Source of the DNA: Streptomyces sp. ST2-7A | GTDB taxonomy: Bacteria > Actinomycetota > Actinomycetes > Streptomycetales > Streptomycetaceae | Direction of reading: 5' to 3' | DNA length: 64,000 nt | NCBI RefSeq assembly: GCF_021390475.1 | Contig: NZ_JAJUWS010000016.1 | Location: 1 to 64,000, forward strand | Part shown: positions 44,349 to 53,298 of the stretch, piece by piece | Layout of the letters: each line of letters starts with the position of its first letter | Position numbering within the stretch: the stretch's first letter is position 1 | Translations under genes and position numbers: made by a program | The notes under the pieces: generated by a model | Databases searched by the model: none | What the model was told of the DNA's origin: nothing | The model's input: only the letters and a program-made list of their open reading frames with translations

Positions 44349-46520
44349 TCAGTCCACCCGCGCCATCGTGTAGGACTCGTCGGGCGCGTTCGACCAGACG
44401 ATCTCGATGTCGTCCGGGGTGTCGGCGTCCAACAGGAGTTCGTAGGAGGGGAAGCCGGGGCAGTCCTCCTCCTCGCCCTCCAGGACCTCGTCCGGGCCCA
44501 GCACCAGCCGGGTGCGGGTGTCGTCGGTCGTGGCGTACACCAGATGGTTGGTGTAGCGGCAGACCTCACCGTCCTCCTCGGTGCGCCAGTCGGTGACCCG
44601 CTCGCCCGGCGCGCCCCGGGAGATGACCAGGTTCTCCGTGAAGCCCTCGTCGTCGGTTCGCCACTCGCCCAGCAGTTCGCTCGGCACGGCCTCGGCCCCG
44701 GCGTCGCCGGTGCGGGTCATCCGGTACTCGACATCGTCCGCCACCCACACCAGGGTGCCGTCGGCGTCGCGCCGCAACCTCTCCCGCCCGCCGTCGTTTC
44801 GCAGGCAACTGTCGTCGGGGACACTCCAGCCGGCCCGCTGCTCGATGACCAGACCGTCCCCGTCCGCCTCGCGCAGCACCACCTCCCGGGCGCACAGCAC
44901 GTCGGGGGAGAGCAGCAGCGAGGTACCGATGGCCTCGCCCGCCTCGCCCTGTTCCAGCGTGAACTGGACCGCGCCGACGAAACCGCCCGGCTCGGGGTCG
45001 GCGCCACGATCGGTGTACTCCTCCAGGGCGCGGTCGTCGCCCTCGCGCACCTCGACCTGCCAGGCGCCGAGGTAGGAGCCGGGCACCGCGCCGGAGTCGC
45101 GGTTGACGAACCAGTTGCCGAGGGCGACACCGGCGCCGGCGAGCACGACACCGATGACCACCACCGCGGCGACGATCGCGCCGCGCCGTCTCCCACCGGC
45201 GCCGGGCGTCCCGGCGAACGTGCCGCCGGTGCCATGGGTCGGGCCACCGGACGGCAGCGGCGGGCCGAACCCGCCCCCGGCGTGCGGGTAGCCGTACCCG
45301 CCGGGCGGCTGTCCGTGGCCGCCGGCGGGGCCGGGATAGCCGTAGCCGGCGGCCAGGCGCGGGTCGTGCGGGCGGGTGGCGCCGGGCGGCGGGGTACCGG
45401 GCGCGGGGAACGGGTCGCCCGAGGCGGGATGGCCCGAGGCGGGGGTGCCGCCGGGTGCGGGCGCGGCCGGCAGGGCACCGGGTGGGGTCGTGCCGGGCAC
45501 AGGCGGTGCGAACGGGGCACCGGGCGGCGGTGTCACCGATCCGGAGGGGGTTGCCGGGCCGGCCGGGGGCGACGGCGGGGCGGGCGTCGGGCCCGCGACC
45601 GGTGCGGCCCCCGTCATCGGATCCTCGGAGTTGAGCAACTCCACCGCGTGACGACCGAGTTGGGCGATCAGCGCACCGGGGAGCCACGGCTCCCGGGATG
45701 CCTCGGCGACCGGGGCGGTGCGCGCGGCCAGCGCCTCGGCGCCCGGCCGCGCGGCCGGATCCTTGGCGAGGCAGTCCGCGACCAGCCCCCGCAGTTCCCC
45801 GGGGAGGTCGTCGAGGTCCGGCTCCTCCTCCGCCACCCGGAAGAGCAGTACGTGCAGCCCGCTGTCGGTCCGCCCGAAGGGGGTACGGCCGGTGGCGGCG
45901 TAGGCGAGCACCGAGCCGAGACAGAAGATGTCGGAGGCCGGGGCGAGGGTCCGGCCGCGCACCTGCTCGGGGGACATGAAGCCCGGCGAACCGACGGTGG
46001 AACCGGTGCGGGTCACCCCCGGCGCGGTGCTCTCCAGCACCCGGGCGATGCCGAAGTCGATGACCCGCGGGCCGTCGATGGTCAGCAGGATGTTCGACGG
46101 CTTGAGGTCACGGTGGATCAGGCCGGCGCCGTGGATGGCGCCCAGCGCCCGGGTCAGACCGTGCGCGAGGATCAGCACGGACCGCTCGGGCAGCGGGCCG
46201 TGACCCCCCGTCACCACGTCGTGCAGGGAGGGCCCGGCGATGTAGCCGGTGGCCACCCAGGGCACCTCCGCGTCCGGGTCGGCGTCCAGCACCGGCGCGG
46301 TCCAGGCGTCGCCGACCCGGCGCGCGGCGGTGATCTCCTGCGCGAACCGGTGTCGGAAGTCGGGCTCCCCGGCGAGGACCGAACGGATCGTCTTGACGGC
46401 CACGGTCCGACCGCGCGGCGAACGCGCCAGGTAGACGTTGCCCATCCCGCCCTCGCCGAGACGGGCGATCAGGCGGTAGTCACCGATGGCGCGGGGATCG
46501 TCGGGCGTCAGTGGCTCCAT
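44349..46520 (-). CDS. Membrane Ser/Thr protein kinase 3
   Basis: 723 residues. LGEGGMGNVYLAR, VAVKTIR, HRDLKPSNILL, VIDFGIARVL, GSPGFMSPEQV; the linker has PGPAGGHGQPPGGYGYP-type text. Membrane helix about 443-467 (AIVAAVVVIGVVLAGAGVAL). Extracellular: YLGAWQVEV...VLCAREV...DSCLRND then VPSELLGEWRTDD...EVCRYTN...EDCPGFPSYEL, again a tandem pair. First gene of the kinase cluster on the minus strand; ATG at 46520. Confidence 0.92.
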   Translation of the reverse strand: MEPLTPDDPRAIGDYRLIARLGEGGMGNVYLARSPRGRTVAVKTIRSVLAGEPDFRHRFAQEITAARRVGDAWTAPVLDADPDAEVPWVATGYIAGPSLHDVVTGGHGPLPERSVLILAHGLTRALGAIHGAGLIHRDLKPSNILLTIDGPRVIDFGIARVLESTAPGVTRTGSTVGSPGFMSPEQVRGRTLAPASDIFCLGSVLAYAATGRTPFGRTDSGLHVLLFRVAEEEPDLDDLPGELRGLVADCLAKDPAARPGAEALAARTAPVAEASREPWLPGALIAQLGRHAVELLNSEDPMTGAAPVAGPTPAPPSPPAGPATPSGSVTPPPGAPFAPPVPGTTPPGALPAAPAPGGTPASGHPASGDPFPAPGTPPPGATRPHDPRLAAGYGYPGPAGGHGQPPGGYGYPHAGGGFGPPLPSGGPTHGTGGTFAGTPGAGGRRRGAIVAAVVVIGVVLAGAGVALGNWFVNRDSGAVPGSYLGAWQVEVREGDDRALEEYTDRGADPEPGGFVGAVQFTLEQGEAGEAIGTSLLLSPDVLCAREVVLREADGDGLVIEQRAGWSVPDDSCLRNDGGRERLRRDADGTLVWVADDVEYRMTRTGDAGAEAVPSELLGEWRTDDEGFTENLVISRGAPGERVTDWRTEEDGEVCRYTNHLVYATTDDTRTRLVLGPDEVLEGEEEDCPGFPSYELLLDADTPDDIEIVWSNAPDESYTMARVD

Positions 46521-47158
46521 GCGCGGCGATCTCCCCCGGGCGGTGCGGTGCCGGGCGTCCCCGGCGGATTCGGTCGTGGTCCGGTATCCGGTGAGTGGGA
46601 CGATTCGGCCGGCCGCGCGGTTGCGGTCGGCCGGACTCTCCCCGGGCACGCCGGGCCGTCTCCCGGCGCACACAGGAGAATAGGCCCCCGGGTCCGACGC
46701 CGATACGCCCGCCCGGATCCCGGTTTCCGGGCGATCTGTTCCCGGCGGTGCGGTCCGGGCCGACGGCGGAAACCGGCCGGCCCGCCGGTGTCGGTCCCCG
46801 CTCCCGGCGAGGTGTGTCGGTCGAGGCCCCCGCCCCCGCCGGTCGTGGGCCTCGCCGGGGCGTGCCGGGCATGTTCCTCCCGGTACCGGGAGGCGCCGGT
46901 ACGTGCCGCCCCCGCCGGTACGTGCCGGAGTGGGGCCCACCGGCCGCACGTCTTCCCGGTCCTCGCCGGTCGTGGGCCCGAGGGCTCGGCCGGCTCCCAC
47001 CCGGGTTCGGTGGTCGCCGGGGCACGCCGGTCGTGTTCCTTCCGATGCCGGGAGTCGCCGGTCTTCGCCGGTCCTCGCCGGTCGTGGGCCCGGGCCTCGT
47101 CGGCGCCGGCTCCCGGCGGGGTGTCAGGAGGCTTCGGGCGTCGTGGTGGTCGCGGTGG
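46521..47158. other. Intergenic region with degenerate direct repeats
   Basis: About 640 bases between kinase 3 and the MarR gene. A roughly 60-base segment near 46851-46910 recurs imperfectly at 47015-47073, and GCCGGTCGTGGGCC recurs at about 46838, 46966 and 47078. The 18-base palindrome CCTCCCGGTACCGGGAGG lies at 46876-46893. No gene supported. Confidence 0.65.
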
Positions 47159-47764
47159 TCACGGAGGTTCCGACGCGGTCCCCGCCCGGGCGGCGCTTCC
47201 GCCGGTACCGGCGGTCGGGCGGGTTTCGGCGGCGGTCTCCAGGGCCCGGCCGAGACGGTCCAGGGCCCCGACCACCTCGGCGAAGCGCTCGGGGCCACCC
47301 AGCGCGGCGCACAGGCGTTCCGCCAGTCCCGCGTGGTCGGGGTCGATGTGTCGCACCGCCTCCAGACCCGCCGGTGTGGCGGTCAGCAGTTTGGCCCGCC
47401 GGTGGGCGGGGTTCGGCTCCCAGCCGGCCAGGCCGTCGGTGACCAGGGCGTCGGCCAACCGCTGCACGCCCTGCCGGCTGACGCCCATCTCCCGGGCGAT
47501 CCCGGCGACCGACAGCGGCTCGTGGAGCACGGCGCCGAGCACCTGCCAACGGGCGGCGGTCAGGCCGACCGGACGGGCCAGTTCCTCCGACACGGCGAGG
47601 AACCGGCCGTTGAGCCGGAAGACGCCGAGAGCGCAGGCACTGAGCAGGTCGGGGGCGGGCGGGAGGTTCGTCCCGGTCGCCCCGCCGGCGCGGGGCGCGC
47701 CCGGGGCGGGTCGGTCGGCGGATCGTTCCCCGGGCCGGTCGGCGGGGTCGGTCGTGGCCGTCAA
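47159..47764 (-). CDS. MarR family transcriptional regulator
   Basis: 201 residues. After a 40-residue Pro/Ala linker: LTAARWQVLGAVLHEPLSVAG, the recognition helix region REMGVSRQGVQRLADALVTD, the wing PNPAHRRAKLLTATPAG, and dimerisation helices to the end. The start appears to be TTG at 47764 within a TTGA overlap with the upstream DJ-1-type gene, so the two are co-translated. Likely regulates its own operon, perhaps through the palindrome at 48.5 kb. Confidence 0.85.
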   Translation of the reverse strand: MTATTDPADRPGERSADRPAPGAPRAGGATGTNLPPAPDLLSACALGVFRLNGRFLAVSEELARPVGLTAARWQVLGAVLHEPLSVAGIAREMGVSRQGVQRLADALVTDGLAGWEPNPAHRRAKLLTATPAGLEAVRHIDPDHAGLAERLCAALGGPERFAEVVGALDRLGRALETAAETRPTAGTGGSAARAGTASEPP

Positions 47765-48453
47765 CGGACGTTCCCGTCCGCCGCCCCACCGGCTTCCGCC
47801 CGGCGGGCCACGGCGGCGGCCAGGACCGGGTACGCGGTGGGGTCGGAGTGGGCGTACAGCCGGAACCAGGCGTCCAGTTCCTCGCCCTCCGCCGCCCCGA
47901 GTCGGGCGAGGGTCTCGCGCGCGAACGCCTCGGGGTCGGTGGGGCCGGCGGTGACCAGGTCTCCGTCGGTGACGGCGTCGGCGTCGCGGTAGCGGTCCCC
48001 GCCGGCGTAACCGACGGCGGCGAGGACCTCGGCGGCGGCGCCGGTGTGGGCGCGTCCGTCGAGCAGTCCCTCGCGGGCCAGGCCGGCCACGGCGCCGCAG
48101 ATGGCCGCCACCGGGACGCCGGCGTCGAGGAAGCGCCGGGCGGCTCGGGCGAAACCCGCCAGCGCCTCGGGGTCATCCCACGCGTCCGCGCCGGATAGCA
48201 GTAGCAGGGCGCTGTCCTCCGGCCGCAGGTCGGCCAGGGGGAGGTCGGGCAGCAGGCGGACGCCGCCGAGGGTGGTGACGGGGGCGGTGTCCGGGCCGAC
48301 GGCGCGCACCCGGTACCCCCGGCGGGCGAGCTCGGCGATGGCGTGGCCGTACTCCCAGTCGGCGAGTCCGGGGTACACGGCGAGGTGGACGACGCGGGGG
48401 CGCCCGCCGCTCGCCGGGTCGGCGGGGGACGGGGGTGTGGGCGGGGTGGTCAC
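47761..48453 (-). CDS. DJ-1/PfpI family protein
   Basis: 230 residues. VVHLAVYPGLADWEYGHAIAEL, a GYRVRAVGPDTAPVTT strand, LLLLSGADAWDDPEALAGF, and the nucleophile elbow VAAICGAVAGLAREGLLDG with the conserved cysteine in AICGA. Members are glutamine-amidotransferase-like, acting in stress defence, isonitrile hydration or as unknown enzymes. GTG start after GGGAG; paired with MarR. Confidence 0.88.
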   Translation of the reverse strand: MTTPPTPPSPADPASGGRPRVVHLAVYPGLADWEYGHAIAELARRGYRVRAVGPDTAPVTTLGGVRLLPDLPLADLRPEDSALLLLSGADAWDDPEALAGFARAARRFLDAGVPVAAICGAVAGLAREGLLDGRAHTGAAAEVLAAVGYAGGDRYRDADAVTDGDLVTAGPTDPEAFARETLARLGAAEGEELDAWFRLYAHSDPTAYPVLAAAVARRAEAGGAADGNVR

Positions 48454-48489
48454 GACAAGCTCCCGGAGTCGAGGAAAGCGCGGGATTCA

Positions 48490-48530
48490 TATAATGACAA
48501 CAGATTGCCATTTTGGTAGTGTGTTGTCAA
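48490..48530. promoter_or_regulatory. Divergent promoter with long inverted repeat
   Basis: TGACAACA (48495-48502) and TGTTGTCA (48522-48529) form a perfect 8-bp inverted repeat, with an inner CCATTTTGG symmetrical core. A perfect TATAAT lies at 48490-48495 (plus strand), and TTGACA is formed on the minus strand at 48525-48530. AT-rich for this genome. It separates the DJ-1/MarR unit from the GntR gene. Confidence 0.65.
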
Positions 48531-48559
48531 TGGAGGAGTGGGGGGTAGGGTTGGGCCGC

Positions 48560-49282
48560 GTGATTCGACGGAGCACCCTGCGGGAACAGCTCGCCGAGGC
48601 CCTGCGCGACGAAATCCTCGCCGGGCGGCTCGCTCCCGGCAGGGAGTTCACCGTGCGGGAGATCGCCGAGCAGTACGGCGTCTCGGCCACCCCGGTGCGT
48701 GAGGCGCTGGTGGACCTCACCGCCCAGGGGCTGTTGGAGACCCGACAGCACCGTGGTTTCCGGGTGCACGCCTACTCCTTCGACGACTTCGCGCGGATGC
48801 TCGAGGCCCGGGCCCTGGTCGGCGAGGGCGTGGTGCGGGCGACCCGCTCGCCGATCGTCCGCCCCCCCTCCGAACCCGACCCGGCGGTGCGCTCGCCCGA
48901 GGCGATGACCTCCGTGCGACGGCGCGCGGTCGCGGCCCGGGACGCCGCGCTCGCCGGCGACCTGGACATCCTCGTCGCCTACGACCTGCGCTTCTGGCGC
49001 GAACTGACCGCCCTGCTCGGCAACCCCTACCTGGCCGAGTTCCTGGACCGGCTGCGGGTGCGGTGCTGGGCCTTCGTGGTGCCCCGACTGCGCGGAACCA
49101 CCGGCCCGCGCGGCCGGCTGTGGTCCGGCCACCCCGAGCTGACCGAGGCCGTCGAGCGCCGCGACACCGCCGCGATCGAGGAACAGCTGGGGGTCCTCCA
49201 CCACAGCTTCCTCGCCCTCGCCCGGCTCGGCGGGGACCCCGGGGTGGAATCCGGCGCACCGGATTCGTCCCCGAAGGGCTGA
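48560..49282 (+). CDS. GntR family (FadR-type) transcriptional regulator
   Basis: 240 residues from GTG 48560 (or 250 from ATG 48530, weaker ribosome site). Winged helix: STLREQLAEALRDEILAGRL, REIAEQYGVSATPVREALVD, LLETRQHRGFRVHAYS. The effector domain is helical FCD-like: FARMLEARALVGEG, LRFWRELTALLGNPYLAEFL, HPELTEAVERRDTAAIEEQL and LHHSFLAL. Ligand unknown. Divergent from the DJ-1/MarR pair across the palindrome. Confidence 0.9.
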   Translation: MIRRSTLREQLAEALRDEILAGRLAPGREFTVREIAEQYGVSATPVREALVDLTAQGLLETRQHRGFRVHAYSFDDFARMLEARALVGEGVVRATRSPIVRPPSEPDPAVRSPEAMTSVRRRAVAARDAALAGDLDILVAYDLRFWRELTALLGNPYLAEFLDRLRVRCWAFVVPRLRGTTGPRGRLWSGHPELTEAVERRDTAAIEEQLGVLHHSFLALARLGGDPGVESGAPDSSPKG

Positions 49283-49483
49283 GCGGGCCGGCCCGCGGGA
49301 AGAAGGGTCGGGAAACGGCCCGGGAAGCGAAGCCGGGGACTCCGGCGACGAGCCGGCCGGTCCGGCGCGCGCCGGAGGGGGCACGGGGCCTACGCTGGCT
49401 CCGCCCCGGTGCGCGGCGTCCGACCCCGGTCCGCCCGTCCCGCCCGTCCGTTCCGAGGATTCCCGCGAGAGAGAGCCTTTTAC

Positions 49484-50134
49484 GTGGCCTGTGACCTGTG
49501 GCTGGTCCCCCTCGTCGATGTGCTGTGCCACAGCCCCGACAACCCCTTCGCCGACGAACTCGCCGACTTCGACCGCGCCCTGACCGAAGCGGGCCTGCCC
49601 ACCGTGCCGATCTACGCCTACATGCCGGGCATGACCGGCGACGTGGCGCCGGTGGCGGGCTTCGACTACGCCGCCCTGCACCTGCTGCGCCGCGCCTACC
49701 TGCTGGTGATCAGCGGACTGCCGGTGGAGCCGGCGGAACGGATGGACGGCGACTACCAGCAGTTGCTCGAGATGTTCGAGGAGGCGGCGCAGCGGTCGCA
49801 CCTGGTCTGGCACTTCGATCACGCGGGGGCGTACGTCCCGGTCGACTTCCCGCAACCGCTGGTCACCGACGCGCTGCTGGCCGGCGGGGGGCCGCTGGGC
49901 TCCTCGCACGGGCTGCTGCGGGAGTTGGAGACGGTCGCCCCCGCCATCGGGATCGACCCGACCAACCCGCCGCCGACCCCGCCCGCGCCGGTCCGGCCGA
50001 CCTCGCTGGACGAGCCGGCGGCGGCGCCGACCCACGAGTCGGGGCCCTTCGCGGGGGAGCGGCACGTGTGGCTGGGCCTGCACGCCGCCGCCACCCGCAG
50101 TCTCGCCCAGGGGTCGATGATCGTCTTCGGCTAG
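49484..50134 (+). CDS. Conserved hypothetical protein
   Basis: 216 residues, cytoplasmic, no family recognised. DLWLVPLVDVLCHSPDNPFA, DFDRALTEAGLPTVPIYAYM, LRRAYLLVISGLPVEPAERM and LVWHFDHAGAYVPVDFPQPL look well conserved, with SSHGLLRELETVAPAIGI and a late WLGLHAAATRSLAQGSMIVF. GTG at 49484 follows GAGAGAGAG. It may follow the GntR gene in one transcript (200-base gap). Confidence 0.75.
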   Translation: MACDLWLVPLVDVLCHSPDNPFADELADFDRALTEAGLPTVPIYAYMPGMTGDVAPVAGFDYAALHLLRRAYLLVISGLPVEPAERMDGDYQQLLEMFEEAAQRSHLVWHFDHAGAYVPVDFPQPLVTDALLAGGGPLGSSHGLLRELETVAPAIGIDPTNPPPTPPAPVRPTSLDEPAAAPTHESGPFAGERHVWLGLHAAATRSLAQGSMIVFG

Positions 50135-50605
50135 CGGCCGGGGGTGTCCCGGTGACCTCGGCGTCCCCGGGACTCCGGCGGCCCGACAGCCCGACGGTGC
50201 GATCGCGGGCGGCGGTGCGAGTCGGATTCCGGGAACCCGCCGGGGGCGGGGTGGCACCCCGCCGCGTTCCCCGCCCGGGCGCGTGGCGGGCCGGTCCGTG
50301 GCCCGGTGGCCCCGGCGGTCCCTCCCGACCTCCGCCCTCCCGTGCGGCGGATGGTCGGGGCACGGTGGGTCGGGAGTGCGCCGGGGGTTCGGTGGTATCC
50401 GGCGACCTTTCCCGACCTCCGTTCTCCCGCGCGGCGGATGGTTCGGCGCACGTCGGTGGTCCGGTGGGTGCGCCCGATGTCGGGAACCCGCCGGGAGCGG
50501 GGTGGCACCCCGCCGCGTTCCCGGCGCCTCCGACCGGACGTTCGAGGTGTGATCGCGCGTGCGATCGGGGGCGCGATGGCGGATCGAGGCATTGTCGGAT
50601 CGACG
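50135..50605. repeat. Intergenic repeats with nested palindromes
   Basis: A 41-base element recurs at 50231-50271 and 50482-50522 with one mismatch; each holds the palindrome GCGGGGTG-G-CACCCCGC inside outer arms GGGAAC/GTTCCC. A second family, CCCGACCTCCG then GCGGCGGATGGT, recurs near 50326 and 50415. No coding support in any frame. Confidence 0.85.
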
Positions 50606-50629
50606 GACACGCGCCCCGGGGCGCGTGTC
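50606..50629. terminator. Palindromic terminator between convergent genes
   Basis: 24-base perfect palindrome with arms GACACGCGCC and complement around CCGG. It lies between the plus-strand unknown gene and the minus-strand SLATT gene. Confidence 0.65.
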
Positions 50630-50772
50630 GTTCCGCGCGCGCCCGGCGCGGGCAGCCCCGCCGTTCCCGGCCCGATCCGGGGGCCGGGCGCCGGGCATCG
50701 TCGTGGCCCGGTCGCGGCCGGGCCCGCCGGCCCTCCCGAACCGGCGGAGCGCCCGCGAGTTCCCCACCCGCC

Positions 50773-51561
50773 CTACAGGCGGGGTCCCTCCGGGGGCCGC
50801 TGGCGCGGCATGGTCGGCCGCGCCCCCGGCGGCTGCGACGGGAAGCGGCCCACCGCCACCCGGCCACCGGGCGGCCCCTCCTCCCGGCCGCCGCCCCCGC
50901 CACCGGCCGCCGCGGCGGTGGTGGTCTGCGTGAGCAGCGCCGTCCCCCCGCCCCGGAACTCCAGCATCCAGTCGGCGGTCTCGGCACGCACCAGTTCCGT
51001 GACGTCCTCGGAGAAGCGCCGCAGCACGCCGAGGCAGCGTTCGGCCGCCTCCCCCGCCGTGCCCTCCGTCGGGCCCAACGCCTCGCGCACGCTCTCCGTC
51101 GCCCACTCGTACCGCAGCGCCTCCAGCCGTCGCTGCACCGCCTGCGCGGTGGCGACGTCCCGCATCCACCCCGAGGTCAGGCCGAACCAGCGGTCGCAGG
51201 CCAGGCAGGCGACCGCGCCGAGCAGCAGCGGGTACCCCCAGGGGCCCACCCCGGCGACGCCGACGGCCTCCAGCAGCGGCAGCGCGAGCCCCGCCGCGGC
51301 ACCCAGCACCGAGCCCAGCCGCAGGGCCCGCGCCGCGCCCCGTTTCCCGCGGCGGTCGGTCAGGTACCACTCCACGGTCCGCAGCGCCTCACCCTCCACG
51401 CGGCGGTACAGCTCGTCGAGGCGCGCCGCGGGCTCGCCCCAGTCGCCGTGCGGAAAGGGGCCGCTCGTCAGGTCCCCCCGCCGCCGGCCCTCCCGGGCAC
51501 CCGCGAGGCCCCCGGCCCGGCCCTCCGGACCGCCCTCGGGTCCCTTCTCCGGCTGACTCAC
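50773..51561 (-). CDS. SLATT (DUF4231) domain membrane protein
   Basis: 262 residues. RLDELYRRVEGEALRTVEWY and TDRRGKRGAARALRLGSVLG lead into two membrane helices (AAAGLALPLLEAVG and YPLLLGAVACLACDRWF), then WMRDVATAQAVQRRLEALRYEW and a long helix: the SLATT 2TM plan. SLATT domains are linked to nucleotide-sensing defence systems, but no synthase is adjacent, so a housekeeping role is more likely here. The tail is Gly/Pro-rich. GTG at 51561 is better spaced from GGGAG than that at 51570. Divergent from purD. Confidence 0.85.
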   Translation of the reverse strand: MSQPEKGPEGGPEGRAGGLAGAREGRRRGDLTSGPFPHGDWGEPAARLDELYRRVEGEALRTVEWYLTDRRGKRGAARALRLGSVLGAAAGLALPLLEAVGVAGVGPWGYPLLLGAVACLACDRWFGLTSGWMRDVATAQAVQRRLEALRYEWATESVREALGPTEGTAGEAAERCLGVLRRFSEDVTELVRAETADWMLEFRGGGTALLTQTTTAAAAGGGGGGREEGPPGGRVAVGRFPSQPPGARPTMPRQRPPEGPRL

Positions 51562-51723
51562 CCGTGTCACTCCCTACAACGTGGAGACCCTTTCTTACCG
51601 CCGATCGGGGGTCCGCGATGTGGTTTTCGGGGGGAAACCTTCCGGAATCCCCGTCACATCGGGTATAGGTGTCTTCGCCCCTCACCCAAAAGAGTGGCAG
51701 CCGGGTGGTCGTCGGGGCGGCGA

Positions 51724-51738
51724 TAGGCTGTCTCCCCG
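51724..51738 (+). promoter_or_regulatory. purD -10 element, probable leaderless start
   Basis: TAGGCT at 51724-51729 fits TAnnnT; the GTG begins eight bases later and no ribosome site precedes it, so transcription probably begins at or next to the start codon. Confidence 0.5.
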
Positions 51739-53024
51739 TGAGGATCCTTGTCATCGGCGGCGGTGCCCGCGAACACGCCCTGTGCCACGCGCTTTCCCGT
51801 GAACTGCCCGCCCCCGGCGGCCGGCCCGGGTCCACGGCGGTGGACGAACTGCACTGCGCGCCCGGCAACGCCGGCATCGCCGAGGTGGCCCGGGTCCACG
51901 CGGTGGACGCGGTGGACGGCGCGGCCGTCACCGACCTGGCCCGGCGCGTCGGCGCCGACCTCGTGGTGATCGGTCCGGAGGCCCCGCTGGTGGCCGGGGT
52001 GGCCGACGCCCTGCGGGAGGCCGGCTTCGCCGTCTTCGGGCCGTCGGCCGACGCCGCCCGTCTGGAGGGCAGCAAGGCGTTCGCCAAGGAGATCATGGCC
52101 GCCGCCGGGGTGCCCACCGCGCAGGCCCGGCTGTGCACGGCCGCCGCGGAGGTGGACGCGGCGCTGGACGCCTTCGGCCCCCCCTACGTGGTCAAGGACG
52201 ACGGTCTGGCCGCCGGGAAGGGCGTCGTGGTCACCGGGGACCGGGAGGCGGCCCGCGAGCACGCCCTGGCCTGCGGCCGGGTGGTGATCGAGGAGTACCT
52301 GGACGGTCCCGAGGTCTCGCTGTTCGCGGTGGCCGACGGGGAGACCGTGGTGCCGCTGCGCCCGGCGCAGGACTTCAAGCGCGCGCTGGACGGCGACGAG
52401 GGCCCGAACACCGGTGGGATGGGCGCCTACTCCCCCCTGCCGTGGGCCGACGACGATCTGGTCGACCGGGTGCTGGAGACCGTGCTGCGGCCCACCGTGG
52501 ACGAGATGCGGCGTCGGGGCACCCCCTTCTCCGGGCTGCTCTACGCGGGCCTGGCGATCACCTCGCGCGGGGTGCGGGTGATCGAGTTCAACGCCCGCTT
52601 CGGCGACCCCGAGACGCAGGTGGTGCTGGCCCGACTGCTCTCCCCGCTCTCCGGGCTGCTGCACGCCGCCGCCGTGGGGCGGTTGGCGGACCTGCCGCCG
52701 CTGCGGTGGAGCGACGACGCGGCCGTGACGGTCGTGGTGGCGGCCGAGGACTACCCCGCCGCCCCGCGCACCGGTGACCCGATCGAGGGCCTGGCGGAAG
52801 TCGCGGAACAGGACGCCCCGCACGCCCGGGTGCTGCACGCCGGCACCCGGCGGGAGGACGACGGCCGGGTGGTCTCGGCGGGCGGCCGGGTACTGTCCGT
52901 CACCGCCACCGGTGGCGACCTCGCCGAGGCCCGGGAGCGGGCCTACCGGGCGGTGGGCCGGATCGGACTGAAGGGCTCCCATTACCGCACCGACATTGCG
53001 GCGAAGGCTGCCGAATCGGACTGA
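51738..53024 (+). CDS. purD: Phosphoribosylamine-glycine ligase (GARS)
   Basis: 428 residues. [16 protein letters not shown] is the N-terminal dinucleotide-like loop; [53 protein letters not shown] (ATP-grasp lysine), [20 protein letters not shown] and [17 protein letters not shown] identify PurD. It makes glycinamide ribonucleotide, step two of purine synthesis. Confidence 0.97.
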   Translation: MRILVIGGGAREHALCHALSRELPAPGGRPGSTAVDELHCAPGNAGIAEVARVHAVDAVDGAAVTDLARRVGADLVVIGPEAPLVAGVADALREAGFAVFGPSADAARLEGSKAFAKEIMAAAGVPTAQARLCTAAAEVDAALDAFGPPYVVKDDGLAAGKGVVVTGDREAAREHALACGRVVIEEYLDGPEVSLFAVADGETVVPLRPAQDFKRALDGDEGPNTGGMGAYSPLPWADDDLVDRVLETVLRPTVDEMRRRGTPFSGLLYAGLAITSRGVRVIEFNARFGDPETQVVLARLLSPLSGLLHAAAVGRLADLPPLRWSDDAAVTVVVAAEDYPAAPRTGDPIEGLAEVAEQDAPHARVLHAGTRREDDGRVVSAGGRVLSVTATGGDLAEARERAYRAVGRIGLKGSHYRTDIAAKAAESD

Positions 53025-53298
53025 ACCGCCGCGAAACCATGCCCAAAGCCCCACCATTGAGTGACCATCCACCCGTACCGCTGACGGGCGGTCCCGCCGC
53101 CACTATGGTGCGGCGCGATCGGACCATCGCACATTGCGTCGTCGGTGTGCGGTGCCACAGTGGGGGCACGAGCCGCCCCCGGGGGTGATGTCGTCCGGCG
53201 CCGCGCGCCGGACGACCCCGTTCCCGCCCGGGCGGCCCGGTCGGCGGCGACCCGTCCGCCGGCACCGCACACCGGATCCCGGAAGCGGAGGGCAGCAG

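Noticed and set aside
42528..47954. 1808-residue plus-strand open frame across the kinase cluster
   Set aside because: Antisense to three well-supported kinases; Ser/Pro/Arg-rich with no domain.
50773..51561. SLATT gene as part of a CBASS-like defence system
   Set aside because: No nucleotidyltransferase, effector or ubiquitin-like partner nearby; neighbours are purD and unknown core genes.
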